From positions 376,065-440,064 of the forward strand of contig CBDCWT010000084.1 of assembly GCA_965223305.1 (NCBI GenBank): a stretch of DNA of 64,000 bases, written 5' to 3'. The position numbers and the translations under genes were made by a program. Positions 1 to 15,000 of this stretch are shown here, one piece after another (within the stretch, counting starts at the first letter, position 1; each line of letters starts with the position of its first letter). The DNA is from CBDCWT01 sp965223305. GTDB lineage: Bacteria > Planctomycetota > Planctomycetia > Pirellulales > Pirellulaceae. The notes below the pieces were generated by a model. The model saw nothing but the letters and a program-made list of their open reading frames with translations, ran no database searches and was not told the origin of the DNA.

Positions 1-3000
1 CGAAGTCACCAACGCCGTCGTGATCAAAGTCGAGCACAAAACGGAATATCCCAGCTGCTTGCCCGTAACTTCCCAGCTTGTCGAAACCGGACGCAGGACT
101 GCCCGTCGCGCTCGCGAAGTTGCCGTTGAACAGTCGGTCGTCGTCGCCACCAAAACGAAACACGATGTCTTGGTTCGCAGCACCGCCACCTGCCGGATCG
201 AACTCAAAGTTGCCGTTGATGTCGATCGCCGCCAGGCCACAACATGCAGTGCCAATCTCAGCACGGCTGTCGACAACAAACCGCGCCACGAACTGACCAC
301 CGGGGACGCCGTCTCCACTGGGCAGCCGCGGCGTGGCTAACGGTTGGTCGGCATTGGTATCACCATCTAACGCGTTGCCGGCCCTATCCGAGATCGCGTC
401 ATCGACTGTCAGCGTATAGCGGTCGTCAGGTAATGGTGTGAAAAAAGTCAGTGTGAGCTCGGACTCTGCAGACAAACTCACCGATTCGATCGGTATCGCG
501 CCATGGTGGTCACCCACCAGCCGATAGTGGCCCGGATGCGCGACGATGGACGGTTCGACCAGCGGGTTCAAACCGTCGCCGCCGTCGCGCGGTGGCTGAT
601 CGCCAAGATGCAGGATCAGTGATTCGACCGCTGGTGTTGGTCCAGCAAGCGGATCCGGGGCAAAGAGGTCATAGCTATCGGCCGGTGAGTTGACGGTGAC
701 TGCACGAATGACTGGACCACTTGTATCGAGGTAGACTTCGAGAAGATCGGCCGAGCTTACCACGCCTGCGTCATTTGCCGCAGTCACTAGCAAAGTGCGA
801 ACGCCGTCACGACTGAAGTACCTTGGATCATTTAGATCGACTGTCGGTTCGACGCGCCACACGTTGTCGGCATTCAAGCCCACATCGGCCGCGGCGACCG
901 TCGAACCGATCAATACGTCGGCGCCGTCAACAGTTCGATTGTCGTTTTGGTCTACGTAGAGGTGAACAAGCGCCCCCGCCTCCGACCATCCCCAAATCGT
1001 GGGTGTGGTGTTGTTGGTGACACGATCACTGAACGATTCCAAGACGCCGGGTATGCCGGTGTCGCCGCCGTCCGGATCGAGGCCGTCCGTTGCCAGGTCG
1101 GCTTCTCCGAAAGATACAAACGGGGCAGTCGGGTCGATGCTGAGCTCCAGCAATTCGCTGCGCGGCCCAAACTCGGTGTGCCCTGGGACCGATGGGTCCA
1201 CGATCTGCAGTCGGGCTGATAGGTCGTAACTGCCTGCAGCCAACTCGGCTGGGAACGTGAAAACGTAGACTCCAGGAACGCCGCCAACCTCCTCCGCAAA
1301 ACCGGCCGGAGTTAGTGAGTTCGCGCCGGGACCGTCCGCAAAGACTGCCACGCGGAATCCCGCCGCACCTGCCGCAGGCTGGAAGGGGATCTCAATCAGC
1401 TGGTCGTGAGGGGGATTACCCGCTGGCGAGTCAGACCGTAGTTGGCTGTCGTCAACTCGGAATGAAACGGTCGGAGTCGTGTCGGCAGTTACATTGCCGT
1501 GTTGGACAGCGCCGCTGTCGTTGAGCAGCACCATCCCGAACGGGCTTGGCGCTGCCGTGTTTATAGTCGATACAGTGTACGAATTGGTCACCTCTGGCGT
1601 TGCACCGCGAACGTTTAGGTAATAGGATCGGCCTGCCACTGCTGGAATCCGTATCCGCTCGTCCTCGGCAAATACGTCGCCATCCAAGTCCACCTCGGAC
1701 GGACCGTCGTTCTCGCCGAATTCGCCGTGTCCCGCGATTAAAGTGCCATCCGTATCAAAGAGCTCGATGTCAAGGTTGCCGTTGCCCGGCAGGCCAGGAC
1801 GAACGCCGATCCCAGGGATCTCCTCAAAAGAAACCCGTATGTCCAGCACGCCGGTCGTATCGGCCACGATCCGAAACCAATCGGAGTCGCCCGGAATCGA
1901 AAAGCCGCCACCAAATGCTGCGAACGCCGGATCGATCGTGAGGGCCATGCTGAGCGTTTGGTTGGCTCCCAGAGGAGTGGCGAGTAGCCGATCGTCGTTC
2001 AGCTCAAAAGGATCTTCGCCAAAGACCAGTAGCCGCGCACTGTCGCCCGTGTCCGGGCTGATAACACGGCCTTGGTCGTCGACAAACGACGTCCGTTCGA
2101 TGTCAAAATAGGCGTACTCGAACGGCTCGGGGTTGGCCGGCCCGATCGTTGCTGCGCCGTTGCTGCTGCTGAGGCGGTGGTAGAGTACAAGATCTGCAAC
2201 GCCTTGATCGACAATCACCAAGTGATCGCCGATGCGACCGGACTGGCTGCCGTCTATCGTTACCTGAACGGCCAGATCCGGATGGCGATACAGCTCGTCA
2301 GCGATTGTCGTACGGATCGTGTCGTCGCCGTCTCCGGCTTCGACGCGGGCGCTTTCAACGGTGCCGGGAACCAGCATGTCCGATTCGACAACTTGGTTTA
2401 CCGTGTGTACGAAGACCGACTCTGAAGTTTGCGACACGTCAATCACGTCGTTTGCCGAAGTTCCCGCGATCGGGATCGTGTCGAATCCCGCTCCGCCGTC
2501 CAGACTGTCATCTCCGCCATCGCCGACAAGCAGGTCGTCGCCACCGCCACCAAACAGCAAGTCATTGCCGCCGCCACCGTGCAGCTCGTCGTTACCGTCG
2601 CCGCCGCGCAATACTTGGCTGGAACCACCGCCCAAGAGAAGATCGTCGCCGGCACCGCCGATCAACTCACCAAATCCTGATAGTCTGTCGCGGCCGTCGC
2701 CTCCCATGACCGAGATGCCATCGGGAGCAAAGAGCAGGGCTGCCTCATCCGATACGGTAACCGTATCGTCCCCTTCAGCGGCCAGGAACTCCAGTCGATC
2801 GTCGCCGGCAACAGATAGGCCGAGCCGAACGTGGTACGAGAGCCCTGCGAGATTGAGCGTCCCGTCGGTTATCGAGAACGTGACCTCGTCGTTCACGCTC
2901 CGACCCTCCAGCGTTACTGTATCGATCTCGTTCTGGTCGTTCGGTCCCAGGCCAATATTGACGAACTGCACTTCCGAGGCGGTCAAGTCGCCAACTTGAA

Positions 3001-6000
3001 AGGTGTCGGCACCGACCAAGCTCGCTGACGTAGCGAGCGGTGCCAGCTGTGCACGAAGTAGGCCCTGCGGGCTGGCGGCAGTCGATACGTTTAGATAGGT
3101 ACGGCCGCTCAAGAGCTCCGAGAGATGCTCTGGCGGGAACGAGATACTCTCGGCGCGCAGGTGGAGGCTGTTCTCTTCGAGCGCCCAGGCGCCGTCGCGG
3201 ATGTCGACAATCGGCTCGCCATTGTTCCCAGCCGCTCCCAAGCGGATTTCGGCGGATGTAAACTCTGTGGGCGGAATACCGTTAATCTGGATGTCGACTT
3301 CGAAACTTCCTGTCAGGCTATCGTAGGTTAGCAGCGCAGAACCAGAACGGTCAGTCTGGTTAGGAGGAACGACTTGCTGGCCGCCAAGTTTGCCGAAGAG
3401 GCTGGCACGCGTATTCAAGTCAACTTGCTCGACGCCTGCGGCATCCACGCCCTCAGATTCGGGATCTCGTAACAGACGAAGCCGGGCCCCCTCGTTTCTT
3501 ACCTGAAACGTGTCGGCGACACTGCCGCCTACCATTTGCACTACGTCGATACCGTCGTCACCACTCACGATATCTGTCGCGCCACCCGGATTCCAAAGAA
3601 ACGTGTCGCTACCGTTTCCGCCAGCCAAGTGATCGCGGCCCGCACCACCAGCAACGAAGTCGTCCCCGTCGCCACCGAGCAGCCGGTCGACTGCGCCGAG
3701 TCCAAAGATAAGATCGTCTCCCCGCCCACCATCGATAAAGTCGGTTTGCGGACCTCCGCGGAGGACGTCGTTGCCTTCTCCGCCGTGAATCACGCTGCTC
3801 GTAGCGGCCTCGGAAACGTCAACCAGATCATGCCCGGCCCCTCCCTCGATCTGAACTGGCTCGGTAAAGTCGACAAGTTCGATCGAGTCGTTGCCCGCCA
3901 GCCCGAGCACCCTGATCAAGTCGAGTTGACCGGGCGTGATGTGGATCGTGTTGGCGTTCACACCTTCTGTCACCGTAATCGAATCTGCCGTGGCTGTGAC
4001 CAGGTCGCGTACGTCTGTTCCTAACAGCTCGAGCTGCTCGATCTCTTCCGGGTCCGCCGCCACGGCGTAGGACGAGGCCGACCCGAGCCGCGTGACGTGG
4101 ACGGTCAAAGTATCGTTGCCGGTTCCGCCGCCGACATCGACAGTCAGATCCCGAAACATACCGGCGATATCCACCGGAACTTGATCGTTCCCCGTGAGCT
4201 GATCGCCGTGCGGACCTCGAGCCAACTGCAAGTTGTCGTCTCCCGGAGTGCCGCCCAAACGCAGCGAATCCTCCGTGCCGTTTCCCGCGATCTGTAGACG
4301 CTCGAGAGACACAAACGTCACCACCTCCGAAGAAATCGTCTCGACGGCCCGGCCGGCTCCGAACTGGTCATGCACCACGTCGAAGCGCTCGTTGACGCCG
4401 GCGCGGCCGTTGATTTCAAGCAGATCGTTGCTGCTGGCCAACTCACCTCCATCGACGTCGATCTGAGCGAAGCGAGTGCCCGCATCGAGCAGAAAGCGGT
4501 CGTCGCCTGCCAAACCCAGTAGCGACAGCTGCTCGGTATTCACGGTCTGAATCGGCAGGGAACCTGTCAGTTCGACAGTGCTGTTGCCAGCGGAACCGAC
4601 CAAGAAAGAGTTGTCGCTGTTGGTCCCAGTACGAACCAACCGATCAGTTCCATTCCGGCCGTCGACTCGGAGAGTCGCAACGGGACCAACGTTCCGATAG
4701 TCGATTGGCAGCAAGTTGTTGACCTGAAACGAACCGGAACTCGCGGTTGGTCCGGGCACGTGTACCACAACGTCGTTACTGCCTGGTCCTGCCGCGTCGC
4801 CCACGACGGTGAGCGTATCGTTGTCGGCCTGACCATCGTAAACCGCTTGTTGAATATGGGCCAAGGTGATGCGGGCGTTGAGATCGACCAGCTCCAGAAC
4901 CCCACCGTCCGTTTGGGTAGGGGTCCAGCTGGTGTCGGTCTGCCCTGGCGTCTCGATGATGACGGCATCCGCTTCGTTGGGTAAGCCGCCGTCGATTTTC
5001 AGATCGACCCCCCAAGCACCTGCCGGATTCGGCGAGGGTGCAACGACCGAAAACAGGTCAGCGCCCCCTTGGCCAATCAGCTCAAACTGCGGCTGGTCGA
5101 TCCACAGTACCTCCATGCCGCCGTTGATCGTGACGGTAAAGTCGTTCACTCCGTCTGCACCGGGATGTGTGGTCGCATCCCGGGCGATGATGGTGATGGC
5201 ATCGTTCCTACCAGTGCCGGCCACTCCTGTTCCCGTGCCGCCCTCCACGATACCAACGTCCTCGATGTGGTCGAAGCTGATTGGCTGGCTGCCATCGACG
5301 ACGAAAGTTCCTTCGTCGTCCTCTGGACCGGGGTGGAGTACTACGACAAGGGGACCCGCGTTCACGGCCAGCCGGTCACCGTCGGCCACGCCGATCGGGT
5401 CGGCACCGTCAATGGAGATCGCGATGTCAGATGGGACGACATCGAACGCATCGGAGCCTTCTCGTCCGTTAACTCGCAACGAACTGAAATTGACGATGCC
5501 GTCGATTCCTTGCAGACCAGCGATCTCGATGCTGGCGACACCGACACTGATCTCGTCGTCCCCGGTCGTTCCCTGAAAACGCAAGATGTTGTCGCCCTCT
5601 GCACCGTCCACGATAAGTTCGGCGAGATTTTCGAAAAGGAACTCGACGGGCGAATTGCCATCGTGAAGCGTCCCACGATCCGACCCCAGGGGCATGTACG
5701 TCAGGTCGTCGTTTTCCGCGCGGCCCATGACCTGGAGACGAGACCCTGCGGCGTCCAACCGCAGTTCTTCAATCCCCGGCAAGCCGACCGTGCCTAGCGA
5801 CCCTGCGCTGACGGTCGTTGGTGTTCCCAGTGTCGCGGCCAGCGGCGTACCGTCTCCGCTGATGCGAGCCACGGACCCAGAGCCCGGTTTTCCCGCCAAC
5901 GTCAGCGAGGCAAAACTGTGTCCAGCTTGCACGTCAAACTGGTCGCTTCCTGCGACGCCATCCAGGGTAACCTGCTCCATGCCGGTTGCACCCACCGACA

Positions 6001-9000
6001 AGAACGTATGAACGCCGTTATCCAGCTGCAACCGACCGCCAGTCTCGGCAGCAAAAGAGTCCGACCCTGCTGATCCGACGAGCGTCAATTGACTGGTGTG
6101 AGTCGTGGGGACCAGAAAATCCAGCTGCGCGACCAGCGTATCGACTCCAAAGTTGGAAAAAGCGACGGGAGGCAACGCCAAGCCGTCGGCTACCAGACTG
6201 ATTTGACCGCTGCCGGGGCTGCTGAAGGAGACGGTCGTGGCGGTTTCAGATTCGGGCAAGTGGACGGTCAATTCGTCGGTTGCTCCGGCGGCGTCGTACC
6301 CGACCTGTTCGACGGTCCGCAGCTCGATCAGCTGGCCGTCCACTTCCATGTCGCCACCACCTCCGCCGCGGTCGGGTCGCCAGCTGATTGGGCCGGAGGT
6401 GCCGCGCCCAGTGACGGTCACGCGATCGCCACGATCGATCGACTGACCCGGCCCACCGCCATGAACCGTAATGCGTTCGATCTGCAGGTCGCCGACCTGC
6501 AAGTCAAACTCGTCCTCTCCACCCATTCCTTCGAGCTCTGCGGTTGCGAATCGGCTGTAGGCCATGGTCGCGGTGTCGTCGATACTGGCCGTGAAGGAAT
6601 CCGAGGAAGTACCTCGCAACGTTATCTGGTTGTCGGCGTTCGTGGCGATTAGCGACAGCTGCGATGTACCGTCTCCTGTGACCTTTACCTGCTCGATGTT
6701 GCCGAATACCAGAGTCGACCGAGCGCTCGACTGCAGCGAGCCGCTGGCCGGGCCAGTCGCCTGCACCGTGATGTCCGCGGCGTCGCTTTCGACCTCCAGT
6801 GAGTCCGTTTCGCGACTACCGTCAATCGTGATCGGGACGGCGATACTGCCGGCAGCAGCGTTGCTCGTGAAGGCTACTGAGAACTGGTCCCGGCCTCCTC
6901 CACCCGCGACAACCACATCGCCCAGCGCGTCGGTGGTCGCAATCACCGTGGCAGCCAAATCGTGTGAAATAGCGATCGCGCCGTCGGGCTTGTGGATTGT
7001 AAACCGATCGTCCGAGCCGTCCTCACCTTCTATTCGCAGTCGGTCGCTGCTGTCCGACAACAACTCGTAGCGGCGATCCACCACACCCGCCAGATTCTTT
7101 GTGACAAAAGTGATCGAATCGCGGTTGCCATCGTCCAAGTCTGCAACGAATTTGGCTAGGTTCGAGAATTCGATGTCTGGCAATTTGTTTGTTGCGACGT
7201 GGTCGCGAGTGGCGGCGCGAGAGAGCAGGACCGTGTCCTCCCCTGGCCCCGGCCGGAGCTGCAAAACGTCGTCGTCGTCCGCGCCGGTGTATGTGATTCT
7301 CTCGACATCCCGAACATCGAGAGGCGAGTCGAGGCCTGTGACAAGTTGTGTGCCAATACCTCTCGGATCGGGTTCGATTACTACCGACTCAGCACTGTTC
7401 GCCGCTCCGACGAGATGCAAGATGTCCTCAGACCCACCACCGCGAATCGACAGCCGGCTTGTCGATGGCACGCTACCGGTTCCTACGAGCGTGATGATAT
7501 CGCTTCCTTCTCCGCCTTCGACTGTCTTGGGAATAGTCGCCGCCAAACCGGACAAGTTGATTCGATCGTCTCCACCGCCAGCCAGCAACCGCAGCTGTTC
7601 AAGACTGGTTCCCAGAGTCACCAGACTGCCGGCCACGGCGATCGTTGATCCGTTGCCAACGATACTCTCGGCGGCCGGAGATCCCAGGATCTGTAGCGTA
7701 TCAGTGCCGGTGTCGCCGTTGACTGTCAGACCGCCTCCAAATCCGCTGTAGTGAATTGCCGGCTGGCCGACAGCGATGGCACCTGCGCCGGCAGCCGACG
7801 GGATGACATCAATGGTGTCGTTCACCGCCGTTCCATTTGCGATTAGCCTGCTGCCGGCTTGTGCTTGCAGTCTGACGCTCAGCAGAGGGCCCGTACCCAG
7901 CTCGTCGACCGTAAACGAGTCAGCAGTATTGAGACCGCCGCCGCCTTCTACAGCAAGATGCTCGATCCCAACCAGGGCGACATCCGGATAGCTTGTCGTG
8001 CCTCCCGTAACGGTCAGTCTTCCAGCGAGTAAATCCAAATAGATTTCATCACCTTGTTCTTCTGCCACATTGCGATTCGAGTCACGGGTGCCGACGACGG
8101 TCGCGGTGTCATTGCCGGCCGGGCCATCGGCGACGAGTTGAATGGTCTCACCGGCGCTCAGGTTGTGCGAAATCGTAAGCTGATCGTTAAGTTTGACGGT
8201 CGAGCTGGTGACGAGAAAGAAATCGTCGCGTGCAGTCCCCAGCACTTGCAACCTATCCTGGTCGCCCCGGCTCGTGACGACCAGCGAGGCCGCCGCGCCC
8301 AAAGCTTGGAAATCGATCGGCAACGCGCCGTTCACCGCCAATCGTCCAGAGCCGGTTGTGTCGCCGGGATGATAGGTGACCGTGCCGGCAAAACCGCCGA
8401 CTTCGAGCCGGTCATTGCTGCCTTGAGCGTCGTAGATGAACTCCTCGATTCGGTCGAGCACAACGCTCAGGTTGTCGTCACCGTCACCCTTCTGATCGAT
8501 GGTCAGCCGTCCCCGCGAGCCGCTACCGCCACCGCTCAGCAGCACCGGCCCGGCCGGCGCCACCACACCCGTTGCCACTCCTGTTGCCACACTTCGAGCG
8601 ACTGCAAACAGTTGAGTGCTGCTGGCACTGGTATTGGTCAGCAGGATCACGTCAGCTGCGGTTGTGGACGGGGTCACGAGAATCGTCACGTCGCTGCCCG
8701 CTTCCGAGATGGCCAGCGCCGAGCCCAATTCGTACCTGACCGTTAGCTGGTTGCCGCCAATGCCTTCGGTCCGAGCGAAGAACTCAATCGCGTTGTTAGG
8801 GCCGGCCGGATCCAGCAGTGCGGTTGCCGCTTGGCTGGGAGTATAGACCACACGATCCGAGGCAGCTCCTGGTGCCTCGTAAACTAAGCGATCTCCGGCG
8901 GATGATGTTCCGCCATCGACCGAGACCGCCACGTCCCACTCGGCGTCGTTCGGAGCAGGGCTGCGGACCAGAATGTCGTCTTTCCCTCCCCCCGCGTCGA

Positions 9001-12000
9001 TCTGGACGGCCGCGGTGTCGGTGAACAGTAACACCGGGCGATCGTTCACCTCAATCGTAAAGTCCCGGACTCCGTCGGTACCGACGTGTGTCGAGTCGTC
9101 GCGGGCGACCACGGCGATCGTGTCGGCGGTATTCGATCCGGTAATGGTCACTCCACCGGGCGCGCTCAAAGGACCGAGGTTCTCGATGTGGTCGTAGCTG
9201 ATCGGCTGGTTCCCATCGACGACAAGGCTGCCTTCATCGCTTTGTGGTCCGAACCGCACGGTGTGTCCGGATGCCACGTTCAACACGTCGCCGTCACCGC
9301 CGATGGGGTGACCTCCATCAATGAAGATAGGAATCGCACCGCTAGTAACATGGAAGATGTCCGAGCCGTCGCCGCCAGACACCTCTAGTGACTCGAATTC
9401 CGTCACGCCGTCAACGCCTTGCAACCCTTGGGAGAGAACGGCATCTTCGCTGACGGTGAAGATGTCAGGCCTTGCGGTACCGCGTACCTGAAGCGCGTCG
9501 CTACCGCCGCCGCCGGCAAGCGTTAGTTGGCCCAGATCGCTGAATGCCATCTCTGGCCCACTCTGGCTGGTGAGGATTCCTGTTTCCGGACCCGTGGGAA
9601 GGTAGCTCCATATCTCATCGCTGTCGTCGCCGGTGACGGTCAGTTGGTTTCCCGCCGCGCTGAGCACGACTTGTTCCACCGCGCTGAAACTCGTCTGCCC
9701 CAGCGGCGTTTGCACGACCGTGCCGCGGCCAAGGTCGACCGCAATGGCGGCTCCGCTAGCTGCTTCGTACGTCAGCCGATCCCCCGACGACGGGTCGCCG
9801 CCGTCGATCTCGAACGCCGTACTCCCGGTCGGCCGCACTCGCAGTTCGTCATTTCCACCAAGTGACTCGACGCGAACGGTGTCGATGTTGGACAGCATCA
9901 ACGTCGCTCGGCCGGCAAGTGCGATCGACGATGAACTTAGATCGAATAGATCGCTGCTCGCAGTGCCGCGGGCCACGACGTTGCTCTCCGCGCCTCCAAC
10001 GGGACTTGTCAAGAAAGCGGTTCCGGTTTGGTCTAGGCCGGTGTATCCGATGGACAGTTCTTCGAGGAAGAACGTGCCTGCATGGATCCGCCCGTTGTCC
10101 GGCACATGCTCGTAGCTCGTCGAGCCGCTCAGGTCCAATCGACCGCCCGTTACCTGCACGACGATCTCCTCGACTTGAGCAAACCGTAGTGGGCCCGGGA
10201 GGGCGCCTTGAATCTCGTGGGATCCAATGTCGATCGACGGTGTTTGTCCCGCCGTAACAAGTGTGTCGTTGCCTTGACCTCCGCTGAAGACCATCGCGTC
10301 CTGCGGCCTCGAGTGGTCGACAGTAATTCTTGTGGAAAGACCGACAACTGTGGTTCTCTCACCAGCACCGGGCATCACAAAAGCATGGTCGTCGGTGTTG
10401 CCGCCGGAAAAGGCCACCGTATCGCTGTCGCCGTCATCTCCGACATCCAAGCGAATGAGGTTCAAGTCGCTGAAGGTCAGATCGGAGATCATCACCGTGT
10501 CGGCGCCGGTAAAGGTACGAATGTGCAAGGCGGCGATGTCCACAAAGGCCACCTCGGGAAACGCATCGACAACCACGGAACTCTCATGAACCTGTAACTG
10601 GTCTCGATCGTCACTGCCGTCTACGATCAAGGTGTCTGTACCGCCACCGCCGTCAATGCTGAGCGTTAGACCCTCCGCCGGTTGAACAGTAATCGAGTCG
10701 CTACCACCGAACGCTGTGACCACGACTTCGCGGATATCTGAGAGCAACAGGTCAGCGCGGCTCGGCATGGCGATCCGTTGCTGAGATACTGCGATCTGAT
10801 TACCCTCGTCGGTGCCGCGAGCGCGGAGAATCGCCCCGGAGGGCGGCCCCGCGACCGAAATCGTCTTTCCCGCACCTACGCCTCTGTAGTGGACTGGAAG
10901 ATCGTCCGCGACCAATGTTCCTTCGCTGTTGGTTGCCCCGGGAGTGTGCTCGTAGATCGTCGAACCACCTATCGACAGCGTGTCGCCAGTCACCTGCACA
11001 GCGATCGCTTCCACGTCGGTAAAGCGGAGTGTGCCGTTGACGGTTCCTATGACTTGTTTCATCACGGTGTCAATCGCCGGCGTCGCCCCGCTCGTCACGA
11101 GCGTATCGGCGCCGTGGCCACCGTCCACCTCGAGTTCATCGTGCAGCCTCGCTCGAGTGACGTGGATGCGGGCATCGAGGCCGACAACGTCGAGTTCCTC
11201 GCCGCCGCTGGCTGTGACCGAGATCCGATCGTCTCCCGCGCCACCGTGCAACAGGATGGCATCCGAGTCGCCATCGTCCCCCAGATCGATCTCGATCGTG
11301 CGGAGCGGCGCTGACTGCAGATCGGCGACTGTGATCACGTCGGCTCCGGCTGCCGCCTTCAGTCGCAGGTCGCTGATTTCTGCGAAACTGACTGTGCGCA
11401 TGTCGACATTGACCGAGTCGGCAGCCACGATGATCGCGTTGTCGCCGTTGTTCCCGTGGACGGTAAGCTGGTCGCCCGGCTCAGGGCTCCCCCCGACTAC
11501 GTTGATCGCGACATCCGCTGTTGGGGTGACCGAGAAAACGTCGTCGCTCGCGCCACCCGCTAGGGTAGCGGACTGAATTTCCGATAGGATCAGGTCCGCA
11601 CGGCCTGCCAGTTGAATCGTATCTCCCGCAGCTGTGAATGCATCGTTGCTCGTCGTCCCTACCGCGCGCAAGCGGCTGGCGCTGTTGGCCGCTCCGACCA
11701 GTAAGATCGCCTCTCCTGAATCGACGCCGGTGTAATGGATCGGCAAACCGTCCGCGTTGATTTGTCCCGAGTCCATCCCAATTCCCGGCACGTGCTCGTA
11801 GACCGTCGCGTTGTCAATTGTCAGCGACGCGCCGGTGACTTCGACCGTTAACGACTCGACGTCGACAAAGTCCAGCACGCCACTCAGCGTCTCCCGTACT
11901 CTGCCTGCTGACACGTCAACTCGGGGAGTGTCACCTCGGGTCGTGAGTGTATCGCTTCCGGATCGCCCGTCGAACGTCACGAGGTCGAGCGGTCCTGCTT

Positions 12001-15000
12001 GGGACAGCATCAACCGAGCAGAAAGCCCGGTGATTTCGACTGTGTCCCGTCCGCTGGCGATCACGAACAGTTGGTCGTCGGCAGCCGTTCCCAACAAGGT
12101 TAGCTCGTCGGCATCGATATCATTCCCTAGGTCGAGCTGGATCTCCGCCAGGCCGCTTGACGTGAGGTCGGAGACGCGAATAACATCTCGTCCCGCGAAC
12201 GTCGACAAACCTAGCTCTTCAATGCCCGAGAATTCCAACGACGGCAGTCCAGCGACCGATACGGCCCCGGGGTCAATCTGGACAGTATCGTCCGCGTCGG
12301 TTGTCAGGACGTTCAGCCGGTCGCCGGCGGCTGGGTCCCCGCCCTCAACGAAAACAGCGACGTCGGCAGACGGCGTGGCCACGATGGTGTCTGCGCCTCC
12401 GGCGGCTCGTATGGTCAGGCGGTCGTCGTCATCTGGATCGAAAAGGAAACGCGATGGTCCCCCATCGACGATCACGTCCATGAATCCACTTTCCGCTGTA
12501 ACTTCAATTTGGTTGTCAATGTCGTCAGCGGAAACGGTGACGGAATCGCCGTCAACGCTGGCGCCGAGCACAAAAGAGCGTGCTTCTAGAGCCGCATAGG
12601 TGACGCGACTGCTGGAACCAAATTGGAAGCTGCCGCTTCGAGCATCGCTGGGCATCCAGACCAGCTGATCGTCGGCGTCAGCCAGATTCGCCGCTCGTGC
12701 CGTCACCAGGTCGTTGCCTTCCGCTCCATGAAGAACTACCGATTCGGTCGCGGTGAAGTGTTTGGGACCGGACAATAGCACGCTCCCAGCCGTTTCCAAG
12801 AGCGGGTCAGGAGTGTAAACAAATGTGTCGTCCGCAGCCGTTCCTACAAAGGAGACGGTGTCCCGACCCGCCCCGCTGTTCACCGTGAAACTGCCGCTCA
12901 ACCCGGCCGAAGTACCTGCTAACGTGGTGCGATCATCACCTCCTCGGGTGTCGAGCACGACGTCAGTTTTGTTGTCGAAGACAACACGCGGGAATCCATC
13001 GATTGTGACCAACCCGCCCGCTGAGATGGCGGAGAAGACGACGGCGTTGTCGGCATCGGTTGCTTTGATGTCGAGCGATCCGGAGACGGTGTCGACGATC
13101 GGCGCGACTCCGTCAAAGAAGATGCTCTGGGCGTCGGCTGCGGTTCGATGGACGATACTGCCAACGTCAGCAGCCGGCCCGATCTGATAGCTGCTCGACA
13201 GCAGTGCCCCAGTGCCGCTGTACTGTAGTCTCAAAGCGTTCGTGCCGCTGTCCCCCGAAAAGTAGATTCCTCCGGGGATGTTCAGCAGCGCCGGTTCCGC
13301 CCCATTGCCTTCGTCAACGATCAGCTGGTCGTCACCTGCTCCCGCTTCGATACGAAGCTCTTCGAGTCCTTGCAAGTCGACACCAAGTTGCTGGTCGCCG
13401 GAAGACCACTGTTCGATCTGGGTGCCGCCGGAGCCCACCGATGTCATCACCAAATCGTCGCCCGCTGAACCGAGAACGATGAGTGTGTCCGAAGCGCCGC
13501 CAGCGACGACCGATAGCTGCCCTGCCGTCGGTGTATCGTGGAGTCCCGCAAAGTTGAGTTCCGGGCCCCCCTCGCGGCGTGTCACGCGTCCTCGGTTTTT
13601 GCCCAGAGGTGCGTAGACAATCGTATTTTGCACACGCAAGAGGGAAAGATCGATCGTGTCTCCGTCCGGTGTCGGATCGTTGTCAGCGGTGTCGAAGGTG
13701 ACTCGCCGCACGTCCGTTGCGTAGCCGTAGTTCAACACGTCGACATCGTCAGCGGCGCCGGTGTCAGAACCGGCTAGCGTCAGGAGTTCAACTCCGTCGA
13801 GCGTTATCTTGCCAGTCACGATCCCGGCGAGCGTTGTCGCTCCCGCGTCGTCAAAGTCGAGCACGGTCGTGGACGCCGCCACGTGCTGGATGAACACGCT
13901 GTCGCCGAGAGGGTCGGAGTCGCCACCATGAATGGCGATGCCTGCCGCGAATTGTGCACCAGGTTCGATGGTCACCTGATCGTTTCCAGCCAGCAGTTGA
14001 AGCCGCAGGTGACCGGTACCCGACGCATCGGTCGGGTTTCCATTGACGACAACGATGCCGGCGGCCGTGACCAAGATCGTGTCGTCCGCGACGGTCGCGG
14101 CAACAACCAATGTCGTAGGGTCGAAGTTAGCGCTTTCAATGTTCCGATACGACAGCGCCAAGAACTGCTTTCCATCAACAGTGACCGAAATGCTGCCGGA
14201 ACCGGCCTCGGCAGCCGGCGTCTGCTCGTAGATGCCCTCAGTCAGGGTGACCAGACTGTCAGCCGTCAGCTCGCCGAGCGCGTCGATCGCAGCGACCTCG
14301 ACGGAGACGAGGTCGTAGACCGTCGCAGATCCGCCGCTCTCGAGCACAAGTTCGGCAGCATCCACCGCAGTGGGAGTGAATTGAAACGCATCATCTGAAC
14401 CGGTACCGATGATCTCCGCGCGATCGGCCGTCGAGAGAGTGCCACCGTCCAAGATCACCCGACCGATGTCCCAGTCGGGGACGTGAGTTGCAGTGAACCG
14501 GTCATCGCCTCCGAAGCCGATCAACGATAGTTCGCTCGTGCCGCCATTCACGGCACGACCGAGCGCTGTGAATGCGACGATGGGTCCCGCGTCGACCTGA
14601 ACGGTCCCCGTGGCTGGGGCTGTGCCGAGCAGAGAGAAGACGTTGCTGGCACCGGTACCCGACACGACCAACCGGTCTTTCCCGCCGCCGGCTCCACCGT
14701 CGACTTCAACGTTGGAGGTATCAATGAAGTGAATGGTGGTTGTCGCTGATGCCGGAGGAGTTACCTCGACAATGCCCCTACTACCGATGGCTTCCTGCGA
14801 CACAACAAACAGATCGTCACCATCGGTTGTGCCCGTGACAAGTAGGGTATCTGCTCCGGTTGGATTCTCACCAAGAAACTCCACTGACAAGGGTGACAGG
14901 CCAACGTCCAGACCAACAGCTGGTGTTACCTGTAGCTGATCGTCACCGGCACCAGCGCGGATTTCCAAGCCGTCGAGCGCGGAAAGTATCGGTACGTCCC

